23,067 bases of DNA from Pelargonium cotyledonis (taxonomy: Eukaryota; Streptophyta; Magnoliopsida; Geraniales; Geraniaceae), in NCBI GenBank assembly GCA_036897625.1, contig JAYMTA010000915.1, positions 1 to 23,067 of the forward strand, read 5' to 3'. Positions within the stretch are counted from its first letter, which is position 1, and every line of letters begins with the position of its first letter. Position numbers and translations under genes: made by a program. Of the stretch, positions 1 to 10,029 are shown piece after piece. The notes under the pieces are model-generated. The model was not told where the DNA came from. It worked only from the letters and a program-made list of their open reading frames with translations, and did not search any database.

Positions 1-132
1 GAGCTGCTTGATCCGGCTCTGAGAAATGTGGTTGGAGTAGGAGATGACACAATGATTGGTCAATTTGGTGCCACAAGGAAGGGGAAGGAGGATGCCCAAA
101 CCTCCACAAACAACCCAAGTAAGTTATCATGA
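1..132 (+). pseudogene. LINE ORF1, C-terminal tail
   Basis: Frame 1 is open from the first base for 43 codons and stops at TGA 130-132. The tail is polar and Lys/Thr/Asn-rich with no domain I recognise. It is assigned to ORF1 because it lies directly before ORF2, and its stop overlaps the ORF2 start as ATGA (129-132). The nucleic-acid-binding part of ORF1 would lie to the left of the window. Confidence 0.6.
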
Positions 133-1009
133 ATTTGATCTTCTGGAATAGCAGGGGCATGGGAAGTAAAATTTAAGTGTCCTACCTGCAAGAGTTAGTT
201 AGAAATCATAAAATTGATGTGCTAGCGATTTTCGAAACTCGAATTAGTAGTGTGAAGGCCGATTCGGTTATTGATAGATTGGGATTTGACCATAGTTTCA
301 AGGTCGATGCGGTAGGGAGGTCTGGAGGCATTTGGGTGTTATGGAAAGATAGTGTTGGTTCTGTGACTATTGTAGGAGCAGCAACCCAAATTGTTCATTT
401 CGCAATTTCTGGTATGAATGGTGCGTGTTGGCTGCTCTCATGTTATTATGCTAGTCCTAGATGGGAGAGTCGAAAAATTCTTTGGGAAGCTCTTCGATAT
501 TTGGGGCCTAATATATCTGTTCCTTGGGCAGTGGCCCGAATGAACTTCTTGTAGTTTGTGGGAGGAAAAAAAAAGGGGGGGGGGGGGGGTCGAGATATCA
601 ATTTACATCGTCGTACTCTGTTTCTTGACTGGATCAATGCGGGCAACTTCATGGATTTGGGGTTTTCGGGTTCGAAATACACATGGACCAATCCACAACT
701 AGGAGCAAGGAGAATTTTATGCAGGTTAGATAGAGTTCTGGGGAATGACCACTGGAACCTCATGTTTCCGGAAGCTCAAGTGAAACATCTTCCGAGGTTG
801 TATTCGGATCACTGCCCGGTGATGTTAACTCTCTACCAGTTCACAGGGAAAGGACTTAATAGACCCTTTAGATTCGAGACCATGTGGGTGGGACATTCTG
901 ATCTTAATCGGGTTATTGAAGAACAAACTTCCCGTCCTTTGGCCATCCCTGCACTTCTTGGATACCTTAAAGACGAGTTGGGTAGCTGGAATAAATCGGT
1001 TTTGGAAAT
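129..1009 (+). pseudogene. LINE ORF2, AP-endonuclease domain (broken)
   Basis: ORF2 starts at ATG 129 with MNLIFWNSRGMGSK, the usual opening of plant LINE endonucleases (the N in WNSRG belongs to the active site). The catalytic Glu is in FETRIS (about 230-247). SGSKYTWTN (about 669-695) and SDHCPV (about 811-828, the catalytic Ser-Asp-His) follow. The domain would nick the target DNA to prime reverse transcription. An in-frame TAA at 174-176 follows the first 15 codons. The frame is lost around a mixed homopolymer (A9 then G15, 566-589), where the GDFNE-type motif would be expected. Another one-base loss near 1002 moves the reading frame into the RT segment. Confidence 0.9.
566..589 (+). repeat. 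A9-G15 homopolymer run inside LINE ORF2
   Basis: Nine A residues (566-574) are followed directly by fifteen G residues (575-589). Flanking codons on the two sides are in different frames relative to the expected endonuclease, so the run marks a slippage site or a sequencing/assembly error. Confidence 0.9.
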
Positions 1010-2870
1010 GTGTTTGTTCGCAAGAAGAAGATTTTGAGACAGTTGGAGGACGTGCAACGTAAGCTTAACCTTGGGTTTTCGGTGAATTTAGTAGAGCACG
1101 AGCATAATTTGATGAGAGAATATCACGAAGAACAACTATGGTTTCAAAAGTCTAGGCAAAATGGTATTTTGTTTGGCGAACGAAATACCCGTTTCTTCCA
1201 TCTTACTACTCTGAATAGGCGAAGGAAAAATAAGATAGTGACCCTTAAAGATGGTAATGGAGATTGGGTGGAGAATCAGGAGGAGTTGCGGGCTCTAGCT
1301 ATTGAGTATTTTTGGAATTTATATTCTGCTGAGGAAGCTATTTCTGTTAATAGTTCTGAGTGGAATGGACCTTCATTGGGGGAGGAAGACAGGCTGCAGT
1401 TACAAACCCGTTTTCAAATGGAGGAAGTCAAACGAGCTTTGTTTGATATGAGCCCGTGGAAAGCGGCGGGACCGGACGGATTTCAAGCCGGATTTTTTCA
1501 AACTTTCTGGCATCTTTGGTCTCACAGGTTAGTTGAGTTGGTTAATTTGAGTATGGACAATGGAAGTTTTCCGTTAGAATTAAATGAAACTATGCTTGTG
1601 CTGATTCCGAAAGTTCCAAATCCTGTCGATATGACCCAATTCCGCCCCATCAGTTTGTGTTCTACCTTGATGAAGTTGATTACTAAGGCGCTAGTCAATA
1701 GATTGAGGCCTTAGAAGATTTGATAAGTCCAAATCAGGCCAGCTTTCTTCCGGGCAGGCTTGCTCATGACAACGTCCTGGTTGCTCATGAGCTTATGCAT
1801 GTGATTCGGTCAAAGAAAACAGGGTTGGGTTTTATCGCTTTAAAGATTGATTTGGAAAAAGCCTATGACCGTATTCACTGGGATTTCCTTGAGGAGACAT
1901 TGCGGTTATTTGGTTTACCCGATCAATGGATCAAATTAATTATGTTCACAGTTAGCACTGTTCGCATGTCAGTTCTATGGAATGGCAGTAGGTCGGAAAA
2001 TTTTGAGATAAAACGCGGGCTGCGACAAGGAGATCCGCTTTCACCATACCTCTTCCTGCTTTGTATGGAATGTCTAGGGCTTGGTATCCACAATAAGGTG
2101 ACCGCTAATATTTGGGAACCTATTCGAGTTCGACGTAATGGAACGGGTGTCTCCCATCTCTTCTTCGCCGATGATTTAATTCTTTTTTCGTGTGCGAGCT
2201 CAAGTCAGATCAAGGTGATTAAGCAATGTTTGCAAGAGTTCTGCGATTGCTCTGGGCAAAAGGTTAGTCTCAGTAAGTCGAGATGTTTTGCCTCTCCTTC
2301 AACTAAACAGGGAACTCGGCGAAGAATTTCACGCATTCTGGGCATAGCTGAAACGGATGATTTGGGTAAATATTTGGGTGTTCCTCTCCATTGTAAACGT
2401 ATTAGTCATGCCGATTACTCGTTCCTAATCGATAAAGTTAGTGGTAAGCTGGCGGGGTGGAAAGCTAAGCATTTAACGTTAGCAGGACGGGCTACTTTGA
2501 TTAAATCAGTTACGTCCACAATTGCTAATCATGTGATGCAATCAGATTGGATTCCCAGAACCATTTGCAACACCTTGGACGGTCTTAACAAGAAATTCTT
2601 GTGGGGTAATGTGGACTCAGTAAATAAGCCCCATCTTTTATCCTGGGACTCAGTGTGCAAACCGAAAGGTTTGGGGGGGCTGGGAATCAGGAAATCGGTT
2701 GACATGAATGCTGCGTTATTAGATAAAGCCTGCTGGAGCGTGGTCATGAATCCGGTTGGTCTCTGGGCTACTATTTTTAGAGAAAGATATGGAAGAATGG
2801 AACAATTCCGATCTCAAAACCCCCCCAAAACGCTTCCCGTGTCTGGCGAGGTATCTGCAAATGCGCTTTT
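1010..2870 (+). pseudogene. LINE ORF2, reverse transcriptase domain (broken)
   Basis: Reverse transcriptase motifs appear in order: GERNTRFFH in the upstream linker (about 1174-1200), WKAAGPDGF (about 1459-1485), FRPISLC (about 1641-1661), LKIDLEKAYDRIHW with the first catalytic Asp (about 1843-1884), GLRQGDPLSPYLF (about 2017-2055) and FFADDLILF with the catalytic Asp pair (2161-2187). LGKYLGVPL and GWKAKHLTLAGRATLIKSV (thumb/connection) follow. The enzyme would copy the element RNA at the nicked target. The frame changes once near 1713, just before the conserved LISPNQASF segment, and again near 2870. All key catalytic residues are still visible. Confidence 0.95.
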
Positions 2871-4200
2871 ATTTTGGAAAAGGGACTGATTTGGCTCATT
2901 GGTAATGGAGAGGAAGTTGATTTCTTTCATGATTTGTGGCTAGATGGCAAGTCTCTCTCAGAACATGCTGATTCTGACTATCCTTTGGGGTTAAAAGTGA
3001 GCAATTTTATTTCAGATAATGGCTCTTGGGACAGGTTCTTGGTCTACAATGTTTTATCCAGACATTTAGCTGAGAAAGTTATGGGCTATCCTTTGTCTCG
3101 AAACCAAAATAAGAAGGATAAGTTCGTGTGGTATGCAGATCGGAGTGGTGAATACACAGTGAAGTCGGCCCATAGAATTATTACATATGATGATACTCGC
3201 AGTTTGGAGTGGAGTCGCGTGTGGAGTTTACAAGGCCCGAATAAGTGGAGATTTATTGTTTGGCTCGCCCGACATTGCCGTATGCACTCAGGAAAACTCC
3301 GCTTTGTTAGAGGTATGGCTGTTAATCCTTGCTGTGTCATTTGTAAGGTTGATTGTGAAGACGACGTCCATATTTTACGTGATTGTAGTATGGCTAAATT
3401 TGTCTGGCACCGAGTTGTTCCGAGTAGTTGGCATGAGGAGTTTTTTAGGCTCGGTATTGTCGAGTGGATCGACTTCAATCTGGCACGCATGAACCAGTGG
3501 GTAGGTGATTTAAAGTGGGGATGGATCTTTGGAGCATCTGTTTGGTGCACTTGGAGATGGCGTTGCTCTCAGTTATTTCAACTAGATTTTGTTGCTCCGA
3601 GATTTCCGGTTGATGTTGTGCTTAAGGAAGCTGAGCAAGTAGCGAATGTTGTGACTCATTCTTCCCTGCCCCGTCATCTCTCTTTGATTCATGTTAGTTG
3701 GGAACGTCCACGGGTCGGATGGATTAAGCTTGATTGTGACGGTGCGTCCGAAGGAAATCCTGGAAAAGCTTATTTTGGAGGAGTCTTTCGTGATCATGAT
3801 GGTAGATGGCTTCTTGGATTTTCGGGTCTGTTGGGGTACGCTTCGGTGACTGTTGCAGAGCTGAGTGGTCTCCGTGCAGGCCTCGAAACAGCTTGGAATG
3901 AAGGATGGAGGTATGTTCAGGTGGCCCTTGATTCATTGGTAGTTGTGGAGGCTGTTAACAATCAAGGGGCTGTTGGTTGGGCTGCCAAACCTGTTTTAGA
4001 TGATGTTATGGAGCTGATCAGAAGGGAGTGGAATGTGACGTACGGTTTCTCATAATTATAGAGTGGCGGATGCCATGGCAAATCTGGGTCAAGAAATGGA
4101 AGAGGCTTTTGTGCTCCACAGGTCCATACCGCTGGTAATCCAGAATCTGGTTAGAGAAGATGTTCCAGGGGCTGCGTTGGCCCGAGCTGTAGTTGTTTAG
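2870..4200 (+). pseudogene. LINE ORF2, zf-RVT and RNase H C-terminus (broken)
   Basis: This segment starts with WLIGNGEEVDFFHDLWLDG, the usual bridge after plant LINE RT. The zf-RVT region contains KFVWYADRSGEYTVKSAHR and then a CCVIC...HILRDC zinc-binding pattern (about 3330-3380). The RNase H fold shows LDCDGASEGNPG (first Asp, about 3727), AELSGLRAG (Glu), ALDSLVVVEAV (Asp) and finally HNYRVADAMANLG (last His/Asp region, about 4053-4090). This last motif is in another frame, so there is a frame change near 4050. The protein would end at TAG 4198-4200. RNase H-bearing L1s are a known plant lineage. Confidence 0.92.
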
Positions 4201-4235
4201 CTCTGGTTCTATCTTTTGTTTACCGGAAAAAAAAA

Positions 4236-5065
4236 GTTTTATGTTAATTATTTTATATCTCATAAAATTTATTTTAATAAATAAATATTTCACGTTTCAA
4301 ACAAACTCCCTTTTTTTTTATTCTGGTCCGCGCGAGTTATTTGTTTAGATTTGTATCCTTTTCGCAAGAAGCTTACCCTTAACGTTCCAAACTCTAATAT
4401 ACTACCATCCCGCGTTCCCGTTTCCGTTTCACGTACCGAAATGTTCCGCAATCCAGATAATTGAGATCATCACCAGCATGACATATACACCTTACCAAAA
4501 ATAAGAGTCAATAAGTTGATACAAGCACCGTGATTTGTATATTTCGTCATATCAGTTCTTTTTCTCTTCTGTATATTCACACACAGGTTATATATTCAAA
4601 ATCCTAAGTATAACAACCATATTTAATTTCTAGGGTTAGCTGGTTCTTCACTGAACCAAAACATGCAGGTTTTAGGGTTACAATATCATAACCAGCTGAT
4701 CAATATAGAGAGAAGAAGAAGAAGAAGAAGAAGAAGCAAATTATGTTGGTATATACGTTAGGTAAGGCGTAGCAGTGAAGCACATGCACTGGCATTGACA
4801 GGAAATTTATTGACAACCCAGGAATTAACAATACAATAGCATATGCATGTTTTTCTTTTTCTTTTTTTTCTTTTTGAAAAAAACTATTTACACAGTGGTA
4901 CCTATTGAAACATAAATAATATACGGTCCAGTGTTTTCAATATTCACCCACCATATATACTGCATATACAGTGTTGTGTACACAGTAAATACAAATGGTC
5001 CTAATATACATATTACATATATATAATATATATGCAGTGCCTGGGGCATATTTGACCACCACCAT
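4236..5065. other. AT-rich intergenic stretch without a gene
   Basis: No open frame with a recognisable protein is present. The stretch contains an (AGA)n microsatellite (4711-4736) and a telo-box-like TTTTAGGGTTA near 4671-4681. It also has a weak inverted repeat, AGCTGGTT near 4638 against AACCAGCT near 4691. Several TATATA runs occur near 5010-5035. Confidence 0.6.
4711..4736 (+). repeat. (AGA)n microsatellite, 26 bp
   Basis: An uninterrupted AGA/GAA trinucleotide run of nearly nine units in noncoding sequence. Confidence 0.95.
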
Positions 5066-5079
5066 GCATGCATATAAAG

Positions 5080-5143
5080 ATCTGGTAGCTGTCGGTCACA
5101 CTACATTATTAACACTCTGCAGTGTGCCCCATACATACCAGAT
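5080..5143 (+). other. miRNA-precursor-like foldback, unassigned
   Basis: Two equal 23-nt arms, 5080-5102 and 5121-5143, face each other across an 18-nt loop. Reading base by base, 18 positions are Watson-Crick pairs, one is G-U and four are mismatches, with no bulges. The inner six and outer eight pairs are perfect (CACACT/AGTGTG and ATCTGGTA/TACCAGAT). Pairing stops outside the arms. TATA-like sequences lie just upstream (5016-5034 and CATATAAAG at 5071-5079). The arms match no miRNA family I know. It could be a young MIRNA locus, a relic of a small foldback transposon, or chance. Confidence 0.35.
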
Positions 5144-5689
5144 TGGCCAGCAATCCGACTTGCGGACGATAGAACCCGGTCTATGGTCTACCAGACGACC
5201 GAGTTTAAAAGTTATATAAGAGCCAGTTCAATATCAGTTCAGAACTCATTTGGATCACACATATGTCTGAATTCAACGTGCGTAGTTGCTACATTCCCTT
5301 CACCAATCAGAATCAAGAACTATCACTATAAATACTTTGCAAAGGATTTGGGATATAAATTACAATTGCACACATTCATATATGTATCGGTGATTTATAC
5401 TACTTTAAGTTGAATTCACTCGTTCCTGAATTCTCATGTGATGCATGAGTCTTTACTTAACGCGTGTTCTTCTTATGTGAAAGCATTCGAGCATTTAGAT
5501 TCGTAAAAGCTCCCAGACGTTTGACAATGAAGTGTTCCTATGCAACGAGCTAGGTCGACAAGAATATATATGCATCACCTTACTAAACCTCAAAACAAAA
5601 AAGAAGCTATACAACCAGCTTGTAATTGCATTAAACCTCAATCATTCATATTCAAAGATTTGCTCTTTCTCTAGTTCTTGCATTGATAG
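5144..5689. other. Intergenic stretch with promoter-like motifs, no gene recognised
   Basis: A CCAAT pentamer (5303-5307) precedes CTATAAATA (5326-5334) by about 20 bp, and a second TATATAAG lies at 5213-5220. The open frames downstream are short and resemble no protein I know, so a promoter is only a possibility. Confidence 0.3.
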
Positions 5690-5837
5690 CACTTTTGTAG
5701 TCGATTTTGATTTTGCTTCTTGGGTGGCTAGCCCCGTCTCGTGTCTGAGCTCGGGCTAGTGCATTTTTCTTTGTACTTTTGTTTTGAACCCTTCGAGTTT
5801 TTTTTAATAAAAGATATCACTTGCTTATAAAAAAAAA
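5690..5837 (+). mobile_element. 5'-truncated LINE 3' end
   Basis: The sequence ends in a T-rich segment, TTTAATAAAAGATATCAC, then CTTGCTTAT and nine A residues (5829-5837). This is the usual form of plant LINE 3' termini. A GC-richer block (GGCTAGCCCCGTCTCG...CTCGGGCTAG, 5726-5759) precedes it. No coding part remains, and the left boundary is a guess. A flanking duplication is not convincing: ATTAAACCTC near 5629 against ATTAACCTC near 5844 needs a gap. Confidence 0.5.
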
Positions 5838-5884
5838 CATTATATTAACCTCTACTGGAGTGTTATGTTAATCCTACAAATTTA

Positions 5885-6126
5885 GTGCTTGTTGAGAACA
5901 CTTCTCATAGGCTAAAAGTTGCTTCAAAGCAACTTCTAAAAGCCAACATTGTTTGGTAACAAAAGCAATGAGAAGTGATTTTGTGTCATATATATATATA
6001 TATATATATAAAATATTGCAATATATAAAATACGGGGCTTTTAGTGCTGCCATTTTCTGATGTGGCCCAAGATAAGTGGAGATGACATCTACTTTTGCAG
6101 GTGGAGAAGTGTTATCAAACAAGGCC
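5885..6126. mobile_element. Tourist-like (PIF/Harbinger) MITE, 242 bp
   Basis: Imperfect terminal inverted repeats of 22-23 bp bound the element. The left end reads GTGCTTGTTGAGAACACTT and the complement of the right end reads GGCCTTGTTTGATAACACTT. Both are flanked directly by TTA (5882-5884 and 6127-6129), the 3-bp duplication typical of PIF/Harbinger elements. The interior has a perfect 9-bp hairpin (AAGTTGCTT/AAGCAACTT near 5917-5936) and a (TA)n tract near 5989-6010. It has no coding capacity. Confidence 0.7.
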
Positions 6127-6129
6127 TTA

Positions 6130-6616
6130 AGCATATACAAACTTTTGGTTAGAAGATAAAAAGTACAGGGAAAAACACGTACAAATTCACTTAAAAACAT
6201 TATTTTCTTACAAATTTTATGGTATACAAATGTACATCACTAAAGATGTTTCATATAAGTTATCATTTATTATGTATTTCTAGCGTATTGCATCTTATAA
6301 AATTATGTCATGGTGCACACAACGTATCTTGTACCATATTTCAAACTCGTGTTAATATAACTTTAGCTGCTCTTCTATTTTACTTTGCTAGCTGTTTTAA
6401 CATTTTTTTTATGATTTTGAGACGGAGAGAGTATATCTTTGATAACGGATCAATCGGCTTAGAGAAACCGATTTTGATATCTTGAAAGTCACAGATTAAA
6501 GTTAGGGGACAACAACAGCAAAGTAAAATATTAAAACAGTACTACGAGTAATAGCATAATCTTTTGCTTCTAATATTATGGCATTGCACATTTGTACGTT
6601 ATTGTGTATGAAAAGG
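6130..6616. other. AT-rich intergenic stretch
   Basis: No gene is recognised. GAGACGGAGAGAGTATA at 6419-6435 resembles one end of a Stowaway-type MITE, but no matching opposite end was found. Confidence 0.5.
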
Positions 6617-6804
6617 CTTCCATTATTTATTTATTTTTATTTAAAAAAAAAAACTAACTAGTTGAACTATACAATAGGGGGTAGCTCTCCCCTTTAAACT
6701 CCACCCCACCCGACGCAATGGTATTTAAACCCACGACCTCCCACATGGAGATGTGTGTTCTTGACCGTTGCGTCATCCCCTAGGGGAAACTTCCATTATT
6801 TATT
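6617..6804 (-). mobile_element. tRNA-derived SINE with perfect 15-bp target-site duplication
   Basis: A perfect 15-bp direct repeat, CTTCCATTATTTATT, occurs at 6617-6631 and 6790-6804 and brackets a ~158-bp body (6632-6789). On the minus strand the body opens with an A-box-like GATGACGCAACGGT (6764-6777) and, about 30 nt on, a B-box-like GGTCGTGGGTTTAAAT (6723-6738). This is the internal RNA polymerase III promoter layout of plant SINEs. The minus-strand 3' end is a run of eleven T (6643-6653) followed by an A-rich tail, which suits SINE families ending in T. The perfect duplication suggests a fairly recent insertion. The family is not named with certainty; the head looks Au-like. Confidence 0.8.
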
Positions 6805-7044
6805 ATCATTAATTATTCTGTATTAACATTATATTGATATACACAGAAATCCATACATATATGTATATTAAAGTTGGTGAGACAAAACTAGAAGATGTCA
6901 CCTCACCAAGTACAATAGAATCTAGCTCTCTCATTGAAAGACTTTTCATTTTTTATAAGTTACAAAAAATCACTATATTATCTAATAACAATAGTTACCA
7001 ACTTTAGATATAACAAACGCTAATGTATATAGGAAGTAGCATGT
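6805..7044. other. AT-rich intergenic stretch
   Basis: No gene is recognised. A perfect 8-bp inverted repeat, TTGGTGAG/CTCACCAA, lies near 6875-6910. Confidence 0.5.
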
Positions 7045-7163
7045 TTATATAGGAGTTGGAAACACAATGTTTTCTCTACTTTTTCGATGTGGGATTCTTA
7101 CACTTATATAGGAGTTACAAGTTCAATGTTTTCTTGTATTTTTCCAATGTGGGATTCTTACAC
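7045..7163. repeat. Two-copy tandem repeat, ~59-60 bp unit
   Basis: Two units run from TTATATAGGAGTT to GGGATTCTTACAC, at 7045-7103 and 7104-7163, with several substitutions and one indel. On the minus strand each unit opens with TGTAAGAATCCCACAT and later has a TATATAA. That combination is common in promoter-bearing transposon ends, so it may be an old LTR-derived scrap. The origin is not proven. Confidence 0.7.
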
Positions 7164-8760
7164 CACTTTCAAATTTTTATACACTACATATTCATATAAT
7201 GATTTATGTATCTTTTCCATGTGAAAATTATAAACGTTTGTATTTTACAATTTTTATGTTTCTATATTATTATTAAATTATTTTATCTTTACTTGAATAT
7301 AAACTTTTGATTTTTATCTGATACATGTTTATATGTTGATGTTATTTTATTAGAAGATTACTAATTTATATAACTACCTCATCATTTTTTTTTCTCAAAC
7401 AATTTGATCATCATTACAAAAGATACAAAACCTTAACATGCTTATATATGATTTTGTTTGATATATCACAAATTTGAAGAATAAAAGTAGAAAACTTTCT
7501 CGTGCAACACACAAGATCGATCACCATCTAGTTAATATTTAAATTCACTAATACAGAACCGACACGTATACTCAAGCTACAAGATAAAGCAATTTTTGCG
7601 ACGCGGCTACTATATATGTCATATGGACAGTCGGAAATTCCCTAGGTCGCAATTTGTGTGCGACATTGCTACATTGTACTTAAAAAATTGTCTTTGCTAA
7701 GCAGTCAGAAATATTCAAAATATTTTGGGTAGAATAATAATTTTTCAACGGTCATGATGTGGATTAACTAGATCATTGTTTTCAAAACTTTCTATTACAA
7801 TTGACGTATTACAAACACTCACACAAATTAAAAAAAAACAGAGATCTCCTCGACATTGTTTACCTATAGAACATAGTTTATTTATGATTTTTGAAACCAA
7901 AATAATGGACCACACAAGTGTCGCTACACATTGCCGTCAAAAGAAGGAAATATTAATATTAGGTGCGTATACGACACAAATATATATGTAACAGCTAGAT
8001 ACAACGCAATCATAATAAATATGACCATCCATTGTTGTGAAAACTGGATAAATTTACCCAAGAAAAGTACAGTTGAGTCTTGAGTGTACCATCTATGTAT
8101 ATTGGTTCCTGGAGATTGAATATTTTAAGATCCAAGATTCAAAACTAGCAAGTTTATATCATAAAACTAGAATGTTTCACTGCTCAGATATATATAATGA
8201 TACACACACACTGCAGATTTTCCTTGTGATTCTAATATATGTAATTAATGATCAAGAAACTATCATTACTTCGTAATCACAATAGCTGAGAATTGACAGA
8301 GTGTAATATATTTATTAGCTACTCAATAATGTCAACTTGAATATTACAGTAATTGCTTTCTTGATTTGACTGGGCTTGAAAAATGCAACACAGAGGTATG
8401 CAAGAGCTGCGTGATTGTAATAAGTAAAGAGTGAACCTTTTTATGGTTATAAATAAACAATAATATAGATTCGATTACTGTGATTGTCGATCTATTGTTT
8501 GTTTCACAATATTGCAGACAAATATTATATTTTTGCATGCGTTGTTAACACATTTAAATTCTACCTGAATTTCGTTAATCACAACAAATTATGGACAAGA
8601 TTGTTGCAGTTCTGGGCTGCTGGTGGTTTGGGTTGATAGTGGTCTGGACTGATTTGTTTATGCTTGTTGGTGGTCTAATAAGTTGGTGAAATTTTCCGGC
8701 CAAAACCCCTAGTTTGATAGGAGAAGATGAAGTATGAGAAAAAATAAATATTAAATGTCA
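7164..8760. other. AT-rich intergenic stretch without a gene
   Basis: No protein-coding frame, RNA gene or clear repeat pair is recognised. Two weakly similar GTGTCGC/GTGCGAC-type segments (near 7658 and 7918) may be DNA-transposon relics. Confidence 0.5.
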
Positions 8761-9600
8761 TTAAACATCCATGTCTTGTCTTTTTCTCCAGGGCATTTTC
8801 TCTCTTTTTAGAGCAGTGGTTAGGGCTTTCGAATCAGAGCGGTATGTCTCTTGTATAAGAGATATACCTGCAAGGTATCTAGGGTGGCGGTGATTGTTTT
8901 CGCTTGTGGTAGTTTGAGTTCGGCAAGTGGTGTTTAAGGCGTCGGCAATGAAAGGTGAGATTGCGGATATGGCAAAATTCAATTTGTGGAGAGTTCGAGG
9001 TGACTCCCGTGATAGGATCAGGTCACGAGCAAGCTAATATCGATGGGTTCTAGTTCGGCGAGTCGTGCTGTTGGGCTTGGTGAATTGTGTAATAGCTCGC
9101 CTAGTGCCCCCGGTAGTGGTGGGCGACTTCCGTGATAGAATCAGGTTGTGGGGTCGTTTTGGTTTTATCGATTTGATTCAGTTAATGAATGTACAAGCTA
9201 GGGGGAAAGCTTGTCTGGTGCCTCTGGTTTGCCTAATTGGGTAACACCCAGTTTCATGAGATTCAACACATTTTGGTCAAGTTTGTTGGTTAGGGCTTGT
9301 GCGGTTATCTATGTTGCTAAGTTGTTTTCTTGGGTTTGGATTAGTTTTATCGTTTATCTAGTTGTAGTAACTTTTTATTCCTGAAAAGAAAGTTCTATTT
9401 TTAAGGTAAAAAAAATATATCAATGTTTGTTTATTGAAAATTTGCATGATATCAATGAAGTCTGTCGGGTGAGAGTAACGCCTTGTTGAGGCGGAACGGT
9501 CATTGGAGCGATCAAATGGACTTGAGATGTGCTTAGGCATTGGGTCCTACGAGGAGGAGATAGACTATATCGTAAGGTGATGATTGACTTTTTGTTTTGA
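8761..9600. other. GC-richer relic with a degenerate internal duplication
   Basis: Base composition is richer in G than the flanks. AGTTCGGCAAGT (8917) recurs as AGTTCGGCGAGT (9052). GACTCCCGTGATAGGATCAGG (9002) recurs with 20 of 22 positions kept at 9124. The order is the same, so 8917-9051 and 9052-9170 look like diverged tandem copies. No frame gives a protein I recognise. It may be untranslated sequence of an old retroelement. Confidence 0.4.
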
Positions 9601-10029
9601 GAAAGTAATAAACAATTTTTTGATAAATACTTAAATGAGTGTTTATAAAAATGTATGTCATGTACCTGTTACAGAATGATAGAGATAGTAGTTTCTATTA
9701 CAATAGACTCAGTAAAGTCAGGGTAAAATAAATTGGCCATTAATTGTCATGGGTGAAAAGTACTGTAAAATAGGTTACTGAATAGAGAAATTAATGAGTG
9801 TAAACATATGTATTTATTAGAACAATGACGTTGCAAAGGGATTTTGTGGAATTACTTTTTTTTTTATTAGACATAGAATTAGCAACTCAAACATACTCGG
9901 CCTCCCGAACTCCTAAATCGATGGTCTAAAGCCCATAGAGACGTAATTTGTCTTGTTCATGATAAATTTCACCAAATTGAATAAACTAAAATTAACTCAT
10001 TCTGAACTGGCAAATCAATACCTGGCACC
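9601..10029. other. Intergenic stretch without a gene
   Basis: No coding, RNA or repeat feature is recognised on either strand. Confidence 0.5.

Larger units (their letters stand above)
1..4235 (+). mobile_element. Plant L1-type LINE with RNase H domain, 5' end outside the window
   Basis: Conceptual translation of the + strand gives the order expected for a plant L1-like non-LTR retrotransposon: the tail of ORF1, then ORF2 with an AP endonuclease, a reverse transcriptase, a zinc-binding zf-RVT region and a C-terminal RNase H. The true ORF2 stop is TAG at 4198-4200. A leader of only ~25 nt and a 9-nt A run (about 4227-4235) follow. ORF2 is interrupted by one early stop codon (174-176) and about five frame changes (near 566-589, 1002, 1713, 2870 and 4050), so this copy cannot encode a working protein. 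A target-site duplication cannot be tested because the 5' end is off the window. Confidence 0.95.

Noticed and set aside
4779-4800. Possible miR408-like sequence (ATGCACTGGC)
   Set aside because: Only the first few bases agree and no pairing arm lies nearby.
5532-5759. Small plus-strand open frame of 75 codons
   Set aside because: No recognisable protein, and its end overlaps a LINE 3' terminus.
6419-6435. Stowaway-type MITE end
   Set aside because: Only one degenerate end was found; no partner end or TA duplication could be paired.
6723-6777. Possible tRNA gene
   Set aside because: A and B boxes are present but no cloverleaf or acceptor stem can be drawn; flanking duplication and tail show a SINE.
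7776-8276. Short open frames of 67-71 codons in AT-rich DNA
   Set aside because: Composition-driven, with no motif, no good start context and no splice structure.
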